From an uncultured Eubacteriales bacterium (GTDB lineage: Bacteria; Bacillota; Clostridia; Oscillospirales; Oscillospiraceae), in NCBI GenBank assembly GCA_900546515.1, contig URDG01000021.1, positions 1-48,034 of the forward strand: a stretch of DNA of 48,034 bases, given 5' to 3'. A model generated the notes under the pieces. The model had not been told where the DNA came from. It searched no databases and saw only the letters and a list, made by a program, of their open reading frames with translations. Shown here one piece after another: positions 8,159 to 16,658 of this stretch (its first letter is position 1; the number at the start of each line of letters is the position of its first letter). Made by a program: the position numbers and the translations under genes.

Positions 8159-9378
8159 GCCAGCACCTCCATTATCTGCGCGATCGTCGAGTCCAGGCTG
8201 CCGTTATTGTCGACCACGCAGTCGGCAAAGCGCGCATATTTGTCCCGCCGTGCATTATAAAGCTCCTCCAGCCCGCTGCGCTGTGAAAGCGGCCTGTTGC
8301 TGACAGGCAGGCGTTCCAGATCGCGTTGGAGCCAGAATATGGTGCCGTTCTGGTGCAGCAGCGGATAATTCTCTTCGCGCGTGACGCAGCCGCCGCCTGT
8401 GGCGATGACCGCGCCTGACTTTTTGCCGAGCTCCGCTATCGCCGCGCTCTCCTGCCTGCGGAATTCGTCCTCTCCGAACCGGCGGATGATCTCCGCAGCG
8501 CTCATGCCGGATATTTTCTGCACCAGCTCATCGCTGTCAAGCACCTCGCGCCCAAGCTTTTCTCCGAGCAGTCCGGCAACGGTAGTCTTGCCGCAGCCCG
8601 GCATTCCCACGAGTACGATGTTCTGCATCTCGCGGTTCATCAGGCGCCGGATACGTGGTATCTCCGCGTCGTCGATCTCCTCGCCCGTGAAAAGCTCCGC
8701 GCTGCGCTTGGCCTGCGCCACGAGCATATACAGCCCGCCCGCGCACGGCAGTCCAAGCTCCTCCGCCTGCAGCAGCAGCGCCGTGCGCGCCGGATTATAC
8801 ACGATGTCCAGCACACCCTCGCAGGCCGGGAACGAGCGCAGGTCGACCGCTGCCTCGCCGTTTTTCGGGTACATGCCGACAGGCGTCGTATTCACGACGA
8901 CCTGCGTATCCGCCACACGCTCAAGGTTGTTGTAATTATATTCGCCGTGTCTCGACAGCACCGTGACCTTCTTCGCGCCAAGCTCGCCGAGCATGGCGCA
9001 GACCGTGGCGGATGCGCCGCCGCTGCCGAGCACCACGGTGTTTTTCCCGGCGACATCCACGCCGCTGTGACGGACAAGCCCTGCGAAGCCGAAGGCGTCC
9101 GTATTATCGCCGTAGAGGCTGCCGTCCCCGCGGCGGACTATCGTATTGACGCTTCCGAGCCGCCGCGCGATGTCCGACAGCTCCGCGCAGTACGGTATGA
9201 CCGCCTTTTTATACGGGATTGTGACGTTCAGGCCGTCAAAGCCGCCGTTTTTCAGGAAATCCTCAAGCTCCCCGGGCGCGCGCTCATACAGCTTGTATTC
9301 GTAATCCGTCAGCAGTGCATGTATTGCGGGCGAGTAACTGTGTCCGAGCTTTTCGCCCAATAATCCGCACCTGAGCAT
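8155..9378 (-). CDS. Shikimate dehydrogenase / shikimate kinase fusion (AroE-AroK)
   Basis: A 407-aa bifunctional enzyme. Residues about 1-245 are shikimate dehydrogenase: LGHSYSPAIHA, the catalytic Lys in TIPYKKAV, GDNTDAFGF and the NADP-site VVLGSGGAS. Residues about 250-407 are shikimate kinase: Walker A GMPGCGKTT, the substrate-binding LDSDE and the ATGGGCV loop. It reduces dehydroshikimate and then phosphorylates shikimate (steps 4 and 5). The reading frame is open upstream to 9423, but GAGGTGGT stands just before the ATGATG that overlaps the pheA stop; I choose the second ATG (9378), with 9381 possible. The two enzymes are separate in most bacteria. Confidence 0.93.
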   Translation of the reverse strand: MLRCGLLGEKLGHSYSPAIHALLTDYEYKLYERAPGELEDFLKNGGFDGLNVTIPYKKAVIPYCAELSDIARRLGSVNTIVRRGDGSLYGDNTDAFGFAGLVRHSGVDVAGKNTVVLGSGGASATVCAMLGELGAKKVTVLSRHGEYNYNNLERVADTQVVVNTTPVGMYPKNGEAAVDLRSFPACEGVLDIVYNPARTALLLQAEELGLPCAGGLYMLVAQAKRSAELFTGEEIDDAEIPRIRRLMNREMQNIVLVGMPGCGKTTVAGLLGEKLGREVLDSDELVQKISGMSAAEIIRRFGEDEFRRQESAAIAELGKKSGAVIATGGGCVTREENYPLLHQNGTIFWLQRDLERLPVSNRPLSQRSGLEELYNARRDKYARFADCVVDNNGSLDSTIAQIMEVLA

Positions 9379-10520
9379 CATACCACCTCGCTGTAGCTGC
9401 CAAGGTATGTGAAGCTCTCGCACACATCGTCCAGCTCTCCCATGAGCTGTATGAACTGCGGAGAGTAAACCGAGGTATCAAGGTCGAAATAGAACATGAA
9501 TTCAAAATTCCTGTCTGGCAAAGGACGGCTCTCAAGCTTGTTGAGATTTATGCCGAGCGCATAGAAGCGCGACAGCACCTTGTAGAGCGAGCCGGGGCGG
9601 TGCGGCAGCACCATCATAAGGCTCGTGCGGTCCGCGCCGGGATATATCTCAAGCTCCTTGGAGATGCAGATGAAGCGTGTGAAATTGCCGCCCTGATCCT
9701 GCACCGAGGCTGCAAGGCACTCAAGGCCGTAGAGCTCCGTGCAGGAGCGCGACGCGAGCGCCGCGACATCGTCCCTGCCGGACTCGGCCACGAGCTTTGC
9801 GGCCGCGGCCGTGTTCTCGCAGGCAATTATCTTAACATCCTTGAGCCTGGAAAGGAAGCCGCTGCACTGCCCGATGGCCTGCTCGTGCGAGTATATCTCT
9901 CTGATATTCTCAAGCTTCGCGCCCTTTTTCGCCAGCAGGTTGTGATCAACCTTGACGCGCACGCTGCGCACGATGCGGAAATTATGCTTTATCATGAGGT
10001 CATACACAGCGTTGACAGAACCTGCCGTGCTGTTTTCAAGCGGGATGATGCCGTAGCGGCAGAAGCCGCTCTCTATCGCGGCAAACACAGCCTCAAAGCT
10101 TGAGCAGTAGAATATATTGGGCATACGGAAGAGCCGCTCGCAGGCGAGCTGGGAATATGCGCCCTCGACGCCCTGACATGCGACTGCCGCATCCTCCGGG
10201 AAAAGCGGCGCGGTCTCCTTTATCGCCCCGGCGATCTCTGCGGGCAGGGCGCTGCCGGTGCCGATGATACGGTTCTGGTAGCTCCGGCTCAGCTCAAACA
10301 TGAGCGAATACAGCCGCACCGTATAGTCGCGCAGATGCTCCGGACTCTTTTCGGCAAGGCTGCGCAGCTTTTCGCGCTCGCGTGCCGCATCAAGCGTGGG
10401 CAGACCATGCTCCTTTTTGTATTCCGCGATCCCCGCCGAAACGTCCATGCGTCTGGCAAAGAGCTCTATCAGCTCCGCGTCGATCGCATCTATCTCTTTT
10501 CTGTAATCCTTCAGTTCCAT
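9378..10520 (-). CDS. pheA: Bifunctional chorismate mutase / prephenate dehydratase (P-protein)
   Basis: A 380-aa protein with three domains in order. The chorismate mutase helices span residues 1-85 (ELKDYRKEIDAIDAELIELF). Prephenate dehydratase spans about 95-285 (CQGVEGAYSQLA and PLENSTAGSVNAVYDLM). The ACT regulatory domain spans about 295-370, with HRPGSLYKVLSRF and the Phe-binding ESRP. It takes chorismate to phenylpyruvate, and the ACT domain implies feedback inhibition by phenylalanine. ATG 10520 follows AGAGGTAAGGTG and lies five bases after the aroC stop; the open frame upstream to 10619 overlaps aroC and is rejected as N-terminus. Confidence 0.94.
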   Translation of the reverse strand: MELKDYRKEIDAIDAELIELFARRMDVSAGIAEYKKEHGLPTLDAAREREKLRSLAEKSPEHLRDYTVRLYSLMFELSRSYQNRIIGTGSALPAEIAGAIKETAPLFPEDAAVACQGVEGAYSQLACERLFRMPNIFYCSSFEAVFAAIESGFCRYGIIPLENSTAGSVNAVYDLMIKHNFRIVRSVRVKVDHNLLAKKGAKLENIREIYSHEQAIGQCSGFLSRLKDVKIIACENTAAAAKLVAESGRDDVAALASRSCTELYGLECLAASVQDQGGNFTRFICISKELEIYPGADRTSLMMVLPHRPGSLYKVLSRFYALGINLNKLESRPLPDRNFEFMFYFDLDTSVYSPQFIQLMGELDDVCESFTYLGSYSEVV

Positions 10521-10525
10521 GATGT

Positions 10526-11596
10526 TCACCTTACCTCTTTCTTTCGCGCAAGGAGCGCGTCGTATACGGCGATCGCCGCAGCCGCCTCCACGCACGGCAC
10601 GGCGCGCGGCACTATGCATGCGTCATGGCGGCCCGCAATGCGGATCTCCTGCTGTGTCATTGTTTTCATATTTATGCTTTGCTGCGGCTTCGCTATGGAC
10701 GGCGTGGGCTTGAACGCCGCGCGGAACACGATGGGCATCGCGTCCGTTATACCGCCGAGTATACCGCCGCAGTTGTTCGTCTCCGTCACTACATGCCCGT
10801 TTTCAACGGAGAAGCTGTCGTTATTCTCGCTCCCGCGCATCGCCGCGGCCGCAAAGCCCGCGCCGAACTCTATGCCCTTGACGGCCGGTATTCCGAACAC
10901 CGCCGCCGCAATGCGGTTTTCCATGCCGCCGAATATGGGGTCGCCCAATCCGGCCGGAACGCCGGTTATCGCACATTCGACCACTCCGCCGACCGAGTCT
11001 CCCTCGGCTCTGGCAGCGGCTATGGCCGCCTGCATCAATTCCCCGCGCCCGCCGCTGACGGTTGGGAACGCTTTCCCGGCTGTAGACGCCGTAAGCTCTC
11101 CCTCGTCCTCTATTCCGGCTATGGAGGCAATGCGGCTTATAATGCTTATCCCCTCATGCGCAAGAAGCTGCTTGCAGATGCCGCCCGCAATGCACAGCGG
11201 CGCCGTGAGGCGGCCTGAAAAATGTCCGCCGCCTGCTTTGTCCTGCGCGCCTCCGTATTTGATGCCGGCGGTATAATCCGCGTGACCGGGGCGCGGCGTG
11301 TCGGCAAGCGCCGCGTAATCCTGAGAGCGCGTGTCGCCGTTTCGTATTATCGCCGCAACCGGCGCGCCGCAGGTGACGCCGTTTTTTATGCCGGAGAGGA
11401 ATTCCGGCATATCTGCCTCCGTCCTCGCGGTCGACCAGCCGCCGTGTCCCGGCGCGCGCCGGGCAAGGAAACGGCAGAGCTCGTCCATGTCTATCCGCTC
11501 CCCTGCCGGTATGCCGTCCACGGTCACGCCGATGGCGGCGGAATGCGACTGACCGAATATGGTAATATGCAGATTTTCACCGTAGCTGCTGCTCAT
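10526..11596 (-). CDS. aroC: Chorismate synthase
   Basis: A 356-aa protein beginning MSSSYGENLHITIFGQSHS, the classic N-terminal signature. Further family signatures are RRAPGHGGWSTARTE and the flavin-site GGGHFSGRLTAPLC. It removes phosphate from 5-enolpyruvylshikimate-3-phosphate to give chorismate, using reduced FMN. The start at 11596 overlaps the aroA stop by four bases (ATGA), and the GGAGGAG at the end of aroA serves as RBS. Confidence 0.95.
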   Translation of the reverse strand: MSSSYGENLHITIFGQSHSAAIGVTVDGIPAGERIDMDELCRFLARRAPGHGGWSTARTEADMPEFLSGIKNGVTCGAPVAAIIRNGDTRSQDYAALADTPRPGHADYTAGIKYGGAQDKAGGGHFSGRLTAPLCIAGGICKQLLAHEGISIISRIASIAGIEDEGELTASTAGKAFPTVSGGRGELMQAAIAAARAEGDSVGGVVECAITGVPAGLGDPIFGGMENRIAAAVFGIPAVKGIEFGAGFAAAAMRGSENNDSFSVENGHVVTETNNCGGILGGITDAMPIVFRAAFKPTPSIAKPQQSINMKTMTQQEIRIAGRHDACIVPRAVPCVEAAAAIAVYDALLARKKEVR

Positions 11597-12852
11597 AATG
11601 CTCCTCCATGCAGTTGTCCGAGATCGTCCCAGAAGCGCGGATAGGACTTTGCCACGCATCCGCTGTCCGTCACCGTCACGCTTCCGGCGCATATGCATGC
11701 CGCGACAGCTGCGGACATCGCTATGCGGTGGTCTCTGAATGTCTCCGCCGTTCCGCCTGCGAGGGTCCGTCCCCCATTTATTATAAGCCCGCTCTCAAGC
11801 TCCTCAACACTGCCGCCGAGGTCTCTCAGCAGCCGCGCTGTGCTTTCGAGCCGATCCGATTCCTTCAGCCTGAGCCGTCCGGCATTTATTATATGCGTCT
11901 CTCCCCCGGCCGCCGCGGCGACAACGCTCAGCACCGGGATGAGATCGGGTATGGGCGCTGCGTCTATTTCGATGCCGCGCATCGGCGCGCGCTTCACCGT
12001 GACGGCCCCGCCGTTCTCGGATACGCATGCGCCGAAACGTCTCAGAATATCCAGCACCGCGCGGTCGCCCTGCGGCGAAGCCGGATCAAGTCCGTATACC
12101 GTGACGCCCTCATGCGACAGCGCGCCCATGCAGAGAAAGAAGGCCGCATTTGACCAGTCCCCCTCGACCCGGCAGGTCTCCGGCAGGCTGCATCGCTGTC
12201 CGCCCGGGATGAAGCTGCTCTGTCCCGTCCTGTCAAATCTGATCCCGGCAAGCCGCAGCGCGGCCTCTGTCATCGCAACATATCCCGCAGATTCAAGCTT
12301 TCCGGTGACCTCGAGCCGGCTATCTCCGTCGAGCCGCGGCAGCGCCATAAGCAGGCCCGAAATATATTGCGAGGATACGCCGCCGCCGATCTCGTAGCGG
12401 CCCGGCGTGAGACTTCCCTCGCAGAAGAGGTTCGCGCCGTCCTGCCTTATCGTCATGCCGTGCTCCGTCAGCACCTCGTCGAGTGGGGACAGCGGCCGTT
12501 CCGGCAGCCGTCCCTCCATACGGAATACCGCACGCGCGCCGAGCGCGCCCGCAGCCGGCAGCAGGAAGCGCAGCGTGGATCCGCTCTCGCCGCAGCGCAG
12601 CTCACAGAGCCCGTCCGGCACGGACCGTACCGGCTTTACATGAAAGCGTCCGGCCTCGTCCCGGCTTATCCCGGCGCCGAGAGCCGCAAGGCAGCGCGCC
12701 GTGGCCTCGATGTCCGCCGATGTGCCACCGCACTCTATCACGGTCTCCCTATCGCCAAGCGCCGCGCATATGAGCAGACGGTGAGCCTGGGATTTTGAAG
12801 CCGGTATCACGACGCTCCCGCTTCTCTCACCCGGGGCAAGCGTTATATCCAT
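11593..12852 (-). CDS. aroA: 3-phosphoshikimate 1-carboxyvinyltransferase (EPSP synthase)
   Basis: A 419-aa protein of normal family length. It has the phosphoshikimate-binding PASKSQAHRLL, the SSQYISGLLMALP segment, the KESDRLESTARLL motif and the late DHRIAMS motif. It condenses shikimate-3-phosphate with phosphoenolpyruvate. In the loop where class I enzymes have LPGSKS this protein has IPASKSQ, which is common in Clostridia. The RBS GGAGGTACG precedes ATG. It lies 25 bases after aroB and overlaps aroC by four bases. Confidence 0.95.
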   Translation of the reverse strand: MDITLAPGERSGSVVIPASKSQAHRLLICAALGDRETVIECGGTSADIEATARCLAALGAGISRDEAGRFHVKPVRSVPDGLCELRCGESGSTLRFLLPAAGALGARAVFRMEGRLPERPLSPLDEVLTEHGMTIRQDGANLFCEGSLTPGRYEIGGGVSSQYISGLLMALPRLDGDSRLEVTGKLESAGYVAMTEAALRLAGIRFDRTGQSSFIPGGQRCSLPETCRVEGDWSNAAFFLCMGALSHEGVTVYGLDPASPQGDRAVLDILRRFGACVSENGGAVTVKRAPMRGIEIDAAPIPDLIPVLSVVAAAAGGETHIINAGRLRLKESDRLESTARLLRDLGGSVEELESGLIINGGRTLAGGTAETFRDHRIAMSAAVAACICAGSVTVTDSGCVAKSYPRFWDDLGQLHGGAL

Positions 12853-12877
12853 TGCGTACCTCCATAAGTGCTTTTTT

Positions 12878-13939
12878 TCACACTATACCTCCGTCGTGCA
12901 GCCAGCCGCACAGCTCGCCCTCCGGCACCTTTACCATGCGGCATGAGCCGATGCGCTCCGGCACGATAAGGTTTATCTTCCCGCCGGATATTTTCTTGTC
13001 CGACAGCATTGCCTTGTAAAGCGCGTCTGCCGGGAATCCGGTCTCCGCAGGCAGGCCGTAAAGCTCAAGGAGCTCGTTTAGCCTGCGGGACGTATCGCCG
13101 CTGCATATCCCGCGGCGTACCGCCGCACGCGTTATTATCGCCATACCCGCCGCGACGGCAAAGCCGTGCGGCACTTCAAAGCCGCTGCATTTTTCTATCG
13201 CGTGTCCGACGGAATGGCCGAGATTCAGAAGCTGGCGGCGGCCGTTATCGAATTCGTCGGCAGCGACGATATCGCGCTTCATGCCGACGCACACTGCGAT
13301 CACATGCTCCGTCTGCTCCTTCACCGGCTTTTCGCGCAGCTCTTCAAAAAGGACTTCGTCGCCCAGCACGCCGTATTTTATTACCTCCGCGCAGCCGCTG
13401 CGATACTCTTCCTCCGGGAGCGTACACAGCGTATCCGGGTCGCACAGCACGAGACTCGGCTGGTAAAAGCAGCCGACCTGATTCTTTCCGCTCTCAAGGT
13501 TGACTGCGGTCTTGCCCCCGACAGAGGAGTCGACCGCGGCAAGCAGCGTCGTCGGCACCTGCACAAAAGGTATGCCGCGCTGATATGTTGCCGCGGCAAA
13601 GCCCGCAAGGTCGCCGGTAACGCCGCCGCCGAGCGCGACTACAACGTCGCTGCGGCTCACATGCTCCGCCGCCATGAAATGCAGGAGCTTTGAATAGGTG
13701 TCAAGGTTTTTGCAGTGCTCTCCTCCGGGATAGGTAAATGCCGCCGTGCGGAAGCCCGCGCGCTCCAGCGAAGCCGTAAGCCGCGCGCCGTACAGTGCAG
13801 AGACCTTCTCGCCCGCCGCTATCACTGCCGTGCGTCCGGCGCCGACGGTAAGCGCGAGTTTTTCACCGGCCCTGTCAAGAAGCCCGTGCTCTATCAGCAC
13901 ATCGTACTCTCTCGACGCCGTGACGTGTATCTCTGTCAC
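12878..13939 (-). CDS. aroB: 3-dehydroquinate synthase
   Basis: A 353-aa protein with the NAD- and metal-binding patterns of AroB: ALGGGVTGDLAGFAAATYQRG, VPTTLLAAVDSSVGGKTAVN, GCAEVIKYG and LNLGHSVGHAIE. It converts DAHP to 3-dehydroquinate, step 2 of the pathway. The start is GTG at 13939, inside the tyrA stop (GTGA overlap), so translation is coupled to tyrA. Confidence 0.95.
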   Translation of the reverse strand: MTEIHVTASREYDVLIEHGLLDRAGEKLALTVGAGRTAVIAAGEKVSALYGARLTASLERAGFRTAAFTYPGGEHCKNLDTYSKLLHFMAAEHVSRSDVVVALGGGVTGDLAGFAAATYQRGIPFVQVPTTLLAAVDSSVGGKTAVNLESGKNQVGCFYQPSLVLCDPDTLCTLPEEEYRSGCAEVIKYGVLGDEVLFEELREKPVKEQTEHVIAVCVGMKRDIVAADEFDNGRRQLLNLGHSVGHAIEKCSGFEVPHGFAVAAGMAIITRAAVRRGICSGDTSRRLNELLELYGLPAETGFPADALYKAMLSDKKISGGKINLIVPERIGSCRMVKVPEGELCGWLHDGGIV

Positions 13940-14769
13940 CTGCCGTCCACCTCCGCCTTTCTCTTCCTGCCCTCGTCCAGCAGCTGCACGAGCTCCTGTC
14001 TGCTGCCGTCAGCGAGTGCATCCCGGTACTGCTGCATGCTGCGCATGAAGCAGTCTATCTCATTTATAAGATTGTCCCTGTTCTCCAGAAACAGCTCCGC
14101 CCACATATCCGGGTTGAGCCATGCGACGCGCGTCATATCCTTGTAGCTGCCGGCCGAAAAGCCTTTGTGCTGTCCCGCCGTGGGACTTTTTATATAAGCG
14201 TTGGATATGACGTGAGCCATCTGCGATGTAAAGGCTATCATCTCATCGTGCTTTTCGGCGGTGGTTATCGAAAACTTTCCGAAGCCTGCCGGGGCAAGCA
14301 TCTTTTCCGCGTGCTCCAGCAGCTCCACATCGTCCGGGTCAGGCGGCACCATCACCATCGGCGCGCCGTGGAACAGGTTTGCCCGGGCATACTTGAAGCC
14401 CGAGTTATGCGTCCCCGCCATCGGATGCCCGCCGATAAACGTCACGCCGTACTCGCGCGCCGCCGCGAAGCATGCCTCGCAGACCTTGCGCTTCGTGCCG
14501 CCGCAATCCATCACGACGGTGCTTTTCCCTATGTGCGGCGCCATTTCTCTGAAATAGTCAATGACCGCCTCGGGATACATTGCCAGCAGCAATATGTCGC
14601 ATTCGGAGATATTTTCCGCGGTCAGCTCTCCGTCGACCGCGCCGCTCATCACCGCAAAATCAAGCACGCTGCAGCTGCGGTTATACGCGAGCACACGCTC
14701 GCCCGCCTCGTGGTATGCCTTCGCAAGCGAGCCGCCTATAAGGCCAAGTCCGGCGATCCCGACAGTCAT
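13936..14769 (-). CDS. tyrA: Prephenate dehydrogenase
   Basis: A 277-aa protein starting MTVGIAGLGLIGGSLAKA, a Rossmann dinucleotide-binding site (GLGLIGGS). The active-site region reads FIGGHPMAGTHNSG, followed by the helical dimerisation half. It oxidises prephenate to 4-hydroxyphenylpyruvate, the Tyr branch. No C-terminal ACT domain is present at this length, so any Tyr control probably acts on transcription or on AroF. The ATG overlaps the aroF stop (ATGA). Confidence 0.93.
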   Translation of the reverse strand: MTVGIAGLGLIGGSLAKAYHEAGERVLAYNRSCSVLDFAVMSGAVDGELTAENISECDILLLAMYPEAVIDYFREMAPHIGKSTVVMDCGGTKRKVCEACFAAAREYGVTFIGGHPMAGTHNSGFKYARANLFHGAPMVMVPPDPDDVELLEHAEKMLAPAGFGKFSITTAEKHDEMIAFTSQMAHVISNAYIKSPTAGQHKGFSAGSYKDMTRVAWLNPDMWAELFLENRDNLINEIDCFMRSMQQYRDALADGSRQELVQLLDEGRKRKAEVDGR

Positions 14770-15770
14770 TCCGCTGTGACCTCCCTGATGGCGTTCACCT
14801 TTTTCACGAGCGCATCGTACTGCTCAGGTCTCAGGGACTGCGCGCCGTCGCAGAGCGCGTGCATCGGGTCGTTATGCACCTCTATGATGAGGCCGTCCGC
14901 CCCGCTCGCGGTCGCGGCGAGAGCCATCGGCGGCACGAGCCTTGCGATACCCGTCGCATGGCTGGGGTCGACTATTATCGGCAGATGCGTCAGTTCCTTG
15001 AGCATCGGCACGGCCGCAAGATCCAGAGTATTTCTTGTGTAATCGTCAAACGTGCGGATGCCGCGCTCGCAGAGTATGACCTGCTCGTTGCCGCCGGCCA
15101 TGATGTACTCCGCGCTCATCAGCAGCTCCTTGAGGGTGTTTGCCAGTCCGCGCTTGAGAAGTATGGGCTTTCTGATCTTGCCGAGCTCGCGCAGCAGATC
15201 GAAGTTCTGCATGTTGCGCGCGCCGACCTGAATGAGGTCGACATCCATGAATGCGTCAAGGTATGCCGTGCTCATGATCTCGGTGACGATCGGCAGCCCC
15301 GTCTCCTTGCGCGCGATCTTCAAAAGCTCTATGCCGGTGGTCTTGAGGCCCTGGAAATCATACGGCGAGGTGCGCGGCTTGAACGCGCCGCCGCGAAGCA
15401 TGTTCGCGCCCGAGGCCTTGACCGCCTTCGCAATACCGACCACCTGCTCCTCCGACTCAACCGAGCACGGGCCCGCGATCATCACGAAGTTACCGCCGCC
15501 GACCTTGACCCCGCTCACATCCACAACGGTGTCGTCCGGATGGAATTTGCGGTTGCAGCACTTGAACGGTTCGGTCACGCGCGTCACCGAATCGACAATG
15601 CCGAGGCTTCCTATAAGGTCCATATCCACGCGGGTGGTATCGCCGATAAGGCCGAGCACCGTCTGATATTCGCCCACGGAGATATGCACGCCGAGGCCCT
15701 GATTTTTAAGCCAGCTTATCAGCTGATCTTTCTTTTTTTCTTCTACACCGCGTTTGAGTACTACGATCAT
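14766..15770 (-). CDS. aroF: 3-deoxy-7-phosphoheptulonate (DAHP) synthase, type I-beta
   Basis: A 334-aa protein. Residues 1-70 form a ferredoxin-like regulatory domain (start MIVVLKRGVEEKKKDQL). The TIM-barrel catalytic domain follows with MIAGPCSVES, GGAFKPRTSPYDFQG, the PILLKRG segment and PIIVDPSHATG. It makes DAHP from phosphoenolpyruvate and erythrose-4-phosphate, the entry step. ATG 15770 follows GGAGG by about ten bases; the frame is open to 15923 but runs into the leader terminator, so the longer form is rejected. It is the first structural gene of the operon and sits about 105 bases after a leader terminator, which makes it the target of the attenuator upstream. Confidence 0.95.
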   Translation of the reverse strand: MIVVLKRGVEEKKKDQLISWLKNQGLGVHISVGEYQTVLGLIGDTTRVDMDLIGSLGIVDSVTRVTEPFKCCNRKFHPDDTVVDVSGVKVGGGNFVMIAGPCSVESEEQVVGIAKAVKASGANMLRGGAFKPRTSPYDFQGLKTTGIELLKIARKETGLPIVTEIMSTAYLDAFMDVDLIQVGARNMQNFDLLRELGKIRKPILLKRGLANTLKELLMSAEYIMAGGNEQVILCERGIRTFDDYTRNTLDLAAVPMLKELTHLPIIVDPSHATGIARLVPPMALAATASGADGLIIEVHNDPMHALCDGAQSLRPEQYDALVKKVNAIREVTAE

Positions 15771-15875
15771 TTTTTCTTTTTCCTCCGGACATAATAAAAT
15801 TGGGGGCGGCGCATGATGCGGCAGGAGCACATATTGTCCTTTATATGCCGAAGCCGTATCGTGCGGCGCTGCATG

Positions 15876-15914
15876 AAAAACAAAAATGCGGCACAGGCGT
15901 AACCTGTGCCGCAT
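15876..15914 (-). terminator. Attenuator terminator in the aroF leader
   Basis: ATGCGGCACAGG (15886-15897) and CCTGTGCCGCAT (15903-15914) form a 12-bp perfect stem with a 5-base loop. On the minus strand it is followed by TTTTTGTTTTT. It stands between the leader peptide and aroF, so it can only act on transcripts entering the aromatic operon. Confidence 0.88.
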
Positions 15915-15955
15915 CGAAAGCATCTTGTATGAGCTTTTATTGCATCACAAATTAC

Positions 15956-15979
15956 CCTTACTATTTTTCAACAGTAAAG
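15956..15979 (-). promoter_or_regulatory. Leader hairpin overlapping the leader-peptide stop
   Basis: In minus-strand RNA, CUUUACU (15979-15973) can pair with AGUAAGG (15962-15956), including one G-U pair, around a 10-base loop. It contains the end of the leader peptide and its stop. In a translation-coupled attenuator this position fits the pause/1:2 hairpin. I could not define a single best competing antiterminator by eye. Confidence 0.45.
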
Positions 15980-16017
15980 AAGTAATAAGCGTATGCAAAA
16001 ATAAGGCTGTTATTCAT
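15961..16017 (-). CDS. Tyr/Phe-rich attenuator leader peptide of the aromatic operon
   Basis: An 18-codon ORF, MNNSLIFAYAYYFFTVEK then TAG. Six of its residues are Tyr or Phe, five of them packed in YAYYFF. GGAG lies eight bases before the ATG, and a sigma-A promoter lies about 27 bases upstream of the expected transcript start. The ORF is followed by the aroF leader terminator. The expected mechanism, from known amino-acid attenuators, is that ribosome stalling at Tyr/Phe codons when charged tRNA is low prevents the terminator and allows transcription of aroF to aroQ. Tyr plus Phe control fits an operon with both tyrA and pheA. Confidence 0.85.
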   Translation of the reverse strand: MNNSLIFAYAYYFFTVEK

Positions 16018-16050
16018 TACAGATACTCCGTTAATGCTTTTTACAGGCAC

Positions 16051-16079
16051 AGTATATAAATTCCGCGAAAAAAAGTCAA
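16051..16079 (-). promoter_or_regulatory. Sigma-A promoter of the aromatic operon
   Basis: On the minus strand TTGACT (16079-16074), 17 bases, TATACT (16056-16051). Near-consensus hexamers and ideal spacing, directly upstream of the leader peptide. Confidence 0.8.
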
Positions 16080-16138
16080 GCGCCGAAATCCACAAATCTT
16101 GCTGTATCAATTTAAAGTGTTTTGTGCAATCAGGCCGT

Positions 16139-16465
16139 TTACGCCGGTTCATACGAGCGGCTTATCTCGCTGCCGTCCGCATCATACTCAACGTTTTCCA
16201 TAAGCTGCGGGTCAACGCGGCTGCGCTTTTTGACCACCATGCCCTTGCCCTTATTGTTGAATACCCAGATCTTATATCCGGGAAACTCAGGATCCGGCTT
16301 TCTGAACACCGTTGTGTCGTTCAGCCGGCAGAACTTTGCCCGTCCTTCGGCCGTATCCAGCAGGTCTCCGGGTCCGTTATAATAAAGCTCGTCCTGCGCA
16401 GCTTTCTTTTTGAATTCGTCCCAATCCTTGTCATCTGTTTTCAATACGTCATTCGGCTGTATCAT
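16139..16465 (-). CDS. Unknown small acidic/basic-patterned protein
   Basis: A 108-aa soluble protein that I do not recognise. It has no signal or membrane segment. It is Asp/Glu/Lys-rich at the N-terminus (DDKDWDEFKKKAAQDELYY) and has a short WVFNNKGKGMVVKKRSR segment. AAAGGAG lies nine bases before ATG, so it is translated. It is a single gene between the aromatic operon promoter and the divergent phosphofructokinase gene. Confidence 0.7.
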   Translation of the reverse strand: MIQPNDVLKTDDKDWDEFKKKAAQDELYYNGPGDLLDTAEGRAKFCRLNDTTVFRKPDPEFPGYKIWVFNNKGKGMVVKKRSRVDPQLMENVEYDADGSEISRSYEPA

Positions 16466-16600
16466 AGGGGTACGCTCCTTTTATGCTTTAGTCTGTTCTG
16501 CCACAGTATGTGCAAATTATTGTAGCATGTTATAGCAAAAATATCAATCTTCTTTTGCTGATGCGGTCAAATTGCACAACGATTCTGTAAGAAATGACAA

Positions 16601-16629
16601 TTGCTTTTTCGGTTTTGTTGTACCATAAT
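16601..16629 (+). promoter_or_regulatory. Putative promoter of the phosphofructokinase gene
   Basis: TTGCTT (16601-16606), 17 bases, CATAAT (16624-16629), about 20 bases before the AGGAGG RBS region. Confidence 0.5.
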
Positions 16630-16658
16630 AATATAGTGTGAAACAGGAGGTAAGAGCA

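Noticed and set aside
15771..16044. T-box riboswitch upstream of aroF
   Set aside because: No T-box bulge sequence or specifier stem was found, and the leader-peptide layout explains the terminator.
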